Source: Sipunculus nudus
Lineage: Eukaryota > Annelida > Sipuncula > Golfingiida > Sipunculidae
Assembly (NCBI GenBank): GCA_026874595.1
Contig: CM049308.1
Span: 71,024,624 to 71,088,623, forward strand
DNA length: 64,000 bases
Direction: 5' to 3'
The notes under the pieces are model-generated. The model saw only the letters and a list, made by a program, of their open reading frames with translations. It ran no database searches and was not told where the DNA came from. This document shows, piece after piece, positions 61,501-64,000 of this stretch. The position numbers and the translations under genes were made by a program. Each line of letters begins with the position of its first letter. Positions within the stretch are counted from its first letter, which is position 1.

Positions 61501-62962
61501 TCCCCAAAGTCCGGGGATACTATGTTTTCATGACGGTCCCCCCACCGCCGCCACCTTTAAATCTTGTTGGCGCTTGAGAGGACAATGACTATTCAAAATG
61601 AGGTCATGACCTTTACAAGAAAGTGTCCTTGACCTTGAATAGATCCAATTTTGGGGAAAATCACACAAATTCTTAAATATCTCAAGAAATCTTGTATGGA
61701 TTGATCCCAAAATCAAGTTGATAGAAGATCATGGATAGGGTTGTCATGTTCCAGAAACTGGTGGCTCCACCTATTATTCTTTACTTGTTTTCGTGCCTTT
61801 TAATACCCCCAAAATTGCCACTTGACAGTACTGTGAGCATTATAAGTCAAAAACTAATGGACAGATTTCTTTTATATTATGCATGTACATAGATATGGGT
61901 TATGGAATGATGTATATTTAAATTCGGGTCATGACCTTTCCTATGAGTGGCCTTGACCTTGAATATTCCCATATTTGGTGAAATTCACATAAAATCTTTA
62001 ATATCTCAGTAAGGAATACATGGAATGATCCAAAAATCAAATTGACCGAAGATCTTGGTTAGCTTTGTCTTTTGCAGAAGACAGGTGGCGCCACCTTGTG
62101 TTGTTTTCTTGTTATAATGATGTTAACGCAATAACTTTGTAAGAATTTGAGGTAGTCACCAAACCCACAGGTTTGATGCATCTTATCACGGCTAGGTCAA
62201 GTTTGAACATGGATGACCTTGATGCATTTTTCAAGGTCACAGCAGAGATTATGCTTAAATTATATTAGGGCAATAACTCAAAAAGAATTTGTGGTACAGT
62301 CACCAAACCTACAGTTTAGATGCATCTAATCAAGGGCTAGACCAAGTTCGAATATGGATGACATTGATGCATTTTTCAAGGTCACAGCAGAGATTATGCT
62401 TAAATTATATTAGGGCAATAACTCAAAAAGAATTTGTGGTACAGTCACCAAACCTACAGTTTAGATGCATCTAATCAAGGGCTAGACCAAGTTCGAATAT
62501 GGATGACATTGATGCATTTTTCAAGGTCACAGAGGCAATAATGCTGAAATGATGTTAACTTTAATATCTCACCTCATGAGGGATTGGTCAAAAAATTAAA
62601 TTGACACAAGAACTTTGATAGCATTGAATCTGTAGAAGACAGGTGGCGCCACCTTGTTATTTTCTTGCTAAAATGATGTTTAAATGGAATAACTTTGTAA
62701 GAATTTGAGGTACAGTCACCAACCCACAAGTTTGATGCATCTTATCAATGGCTAGGTCAAATTTGAACATGGATGACCTTGATATAATCTTTTTTCAAGG
62801 TCACAGCAGCGATAATGTTAAAATGAAATTATGGCAATAACTATAAAAAAAATTGTTGGTACTGTCACCAAACTTACAGGTTGGATGCATCTTATCAAGG
62901 GCTGGAGGGGGGTGTTAATTGTCTGGGGATATTATGGCACCTGCGGTGCAAGAAATATCTAG
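61501..62962 (+). mobile_element. Helitron-like non-autonomous element, family B
   Basis: The 5' end follows an A and reads TCCCCAAAGTCCGGGGATAC, then TATG: a TC start with a small hairpin, like family A. The 3' end has GGGGATATTATG, the hairpin GCACC-TGC-GGTGC (62937-62949), nine bases and CTAG (62959-62962) followed by T. GGGGATAYTATG near both ends and TCCCC versus GGGGA recall the asymmetric terminal repeats of Helitron2-type elements. Inside are GGTGGCGCCACC at 62083 and 62642, a perfect 145-bp tandem duplication (about 62221-62530) and four TCAAGGTCA words. No Rep/helicase ORF. Confidence 0.6.
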
Positions 62963-63060
62963 TTGAAATTGTCTAGTTTAAACTGTGTTATAACACCAGC
63001 TGCATCTGCACCACAGACAGTGTGGACTAAAAACTCAAAACAAAGTAAAAGTAAACATAT

Positions 63061-63066
63061 TTTATT
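63061..63066 (-). terminator. candidate polyadenylation signal of the TBCE-like gene
   Basis: AATAAA on the minus strand lies about 810 bases past the stop codon. It would give a long 3' UTR; no closer canonical hexamer was seen on that strand. Confidence 0.3.
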
Positions 63067-63877
63067 TGTGTTCTTTCAAACAAACATTGATAAATTTTTA
63101 TGGCACATCTATAACATCACCAAAATGGATGCATGAAATAAATATAATATAACTACAATCACAATTTGGTAAAAAAAAAAAAGAGGTGGTTTGTAGTTAT
63201 TTTGTGTTATATATACCCCCTGTATCACAGATGGCCAAGATACAGTTTTTAGAAAATGTAAAATGTTTAATTTGGACACATTCTGTAAGTCCATTACCCT
63301 GAGAAAAAGTTTAAGGAAATTTCAATGAGTGACCTTAGATGTTCCAGTTTCAAAAGCCAGCTTTTCCATGCACAAATAATTTGCATTTGTATTGCATCTC
63401 TCTTGTGGAAGATATGTCGCAGACAACACCTGTTTTATCAAATCTATATATAAACTGGGCATTGCAGATCGAAAAAGAATTTTACTTCTCCATAACAGAT
63501 CTTAATCCTTTATCTGACCTGCTCACAATTTTTTACTTGTATTTGACATGCAAGTTTTATCATGAATAAATAAAATAAACTAAAGTACATTAAAATGCAT
63601 GCTTACACAACTTTAGAATGAACGAACTACAAAGTACAAAAGTAAAAATAAAAGTTTTCACAGAACATGAGTAATGCCATCTTTATATTTTTAAAGATAC
63701 TAGTAATTGTTGGTACATGTACTTACAGAATCAACTAAATTATATTTTTTCGAGTACTAAATGCCAACAAATAGTGATGATACATGATTCTGTTACTTTG
63801 AAAGTTAAGCCTGCATAATTACATTTTGTTACCTATAAAATATATAATATTAAATCCGTGATGTTCCAGGCAGCCAA

Positions 63878-63973
63878 TCACCTCCTAACAAGTATGGTGT
63901 CCTCATTCTCGATGGAGTAAAATCCAATCTCCCGCATATCATTGTCCAAGTCTATCTCAGGGCTGTTCTTCAC
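63878..63973 (-). CDS. TBCE: last exon of a tubulin-specific chaperone E-like gene (partial)
   Basis: On the minus strand, acceptor TGTCTCAG is followed by 31 codons and TGA (63880-63878): VKNSPEIDLDNDMREIGFYS, IENEDTILVRR. The ending matches the C terminus of TBCE as I remember it (acidic Asn-Asp stretch, FYS-x-EN-x-D-x-x-LVR), which is the end of its ubiquitin-like domain. TBCE acts in the cytoplasm in folding alpha-tubulin and assembling the tubulin dimer. The remaining exons lie to the right of the window. Identification rests on a short stretch, so TBCEL-type or other relatives are not fully excluded. Confidence 0.65.
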   Translation of the reverse strand: MKNSPEIDLDNDMREIGFYSIENEDTILVRR

Positions 63974-64000
63974 CTGAGACAGAACAAAGTAAAATATAAC

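Overview
The window looks like a piece of a metazoan nuclear genome, most likely a mollusc. It is AT-rich, its genes are split by many GT-AG introns, and it is full of decayed interspersed repeats (Helitron-like elements with GGTGGCGCCACC palindromes, TCAAGGTCA-bearing repeats, ACCCATGGGT termini). The species call is inference from protein and repeat style; no search was run.

Two complete host genes and one gene end were reconstructed by hand from splice sites and reading frame. (1) A 9-exon arginase on the minus strand (31644 to 10834, 344 residues) keeps every metal ligand. (2) A 16-exon MCM5 replicative helicase subunit on the plus strand (38558 to 53049, 733 residues) has a palindromic E2F site 25 bases upstream of its ATG. 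(3) The last exon of a tubulin cofactor E (TBCE)-like gene lies on the minus strand at the right edge (63973 to 63878). Arginase and MCM5 are divergent, with 6.9 kb between their start codons; MCM5 and the TBCE-like gene converge over 10.8 kb of repeat-rich DNA. At the far left are only weak hints of another minus-strand gene.

The most striking accessory item is an 8.8-kb DNA transposon (11387-20200) in the last arginase intron. It has imperfect terminal inverted repeats, a TA target duplication and subterminal GACGATATAAGG-type motifs. Inside are a pogo/Tigger-type transposase with all three catalytic aspartates but one stop and one frameshift, then, in another frame and slightly overlapping, an OTU-like cysteine-protease-type ORF with its Cys and His motifs but two stops. 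After that come about 60 copies of a 42-bp (14-codon) minisatellite, part of a 1303-bp duplication. This pairing of a pogo transposase with an OTU-like ORF is my main candidate for something under-described.

Other mobile DNA: four copies of a non-autonomous Helitron-like family (hairpin plus CTAG end) at 5696-6845 (minus), 20732-22439, about 34760-35787 and about 58160-60503; a second Helitron-like element at 61501-62962; a 1380-bp element with 25-bp perfect TIRs in MCM5 intron 12; a GGATCC-ended foldback element at 36437-36660; a 1.1-kb element with palindromic ends at 37121-38242; and several smaller foldbacks. The 5696-6845 copy sits inside another repeat, giving a readable nested insertion.
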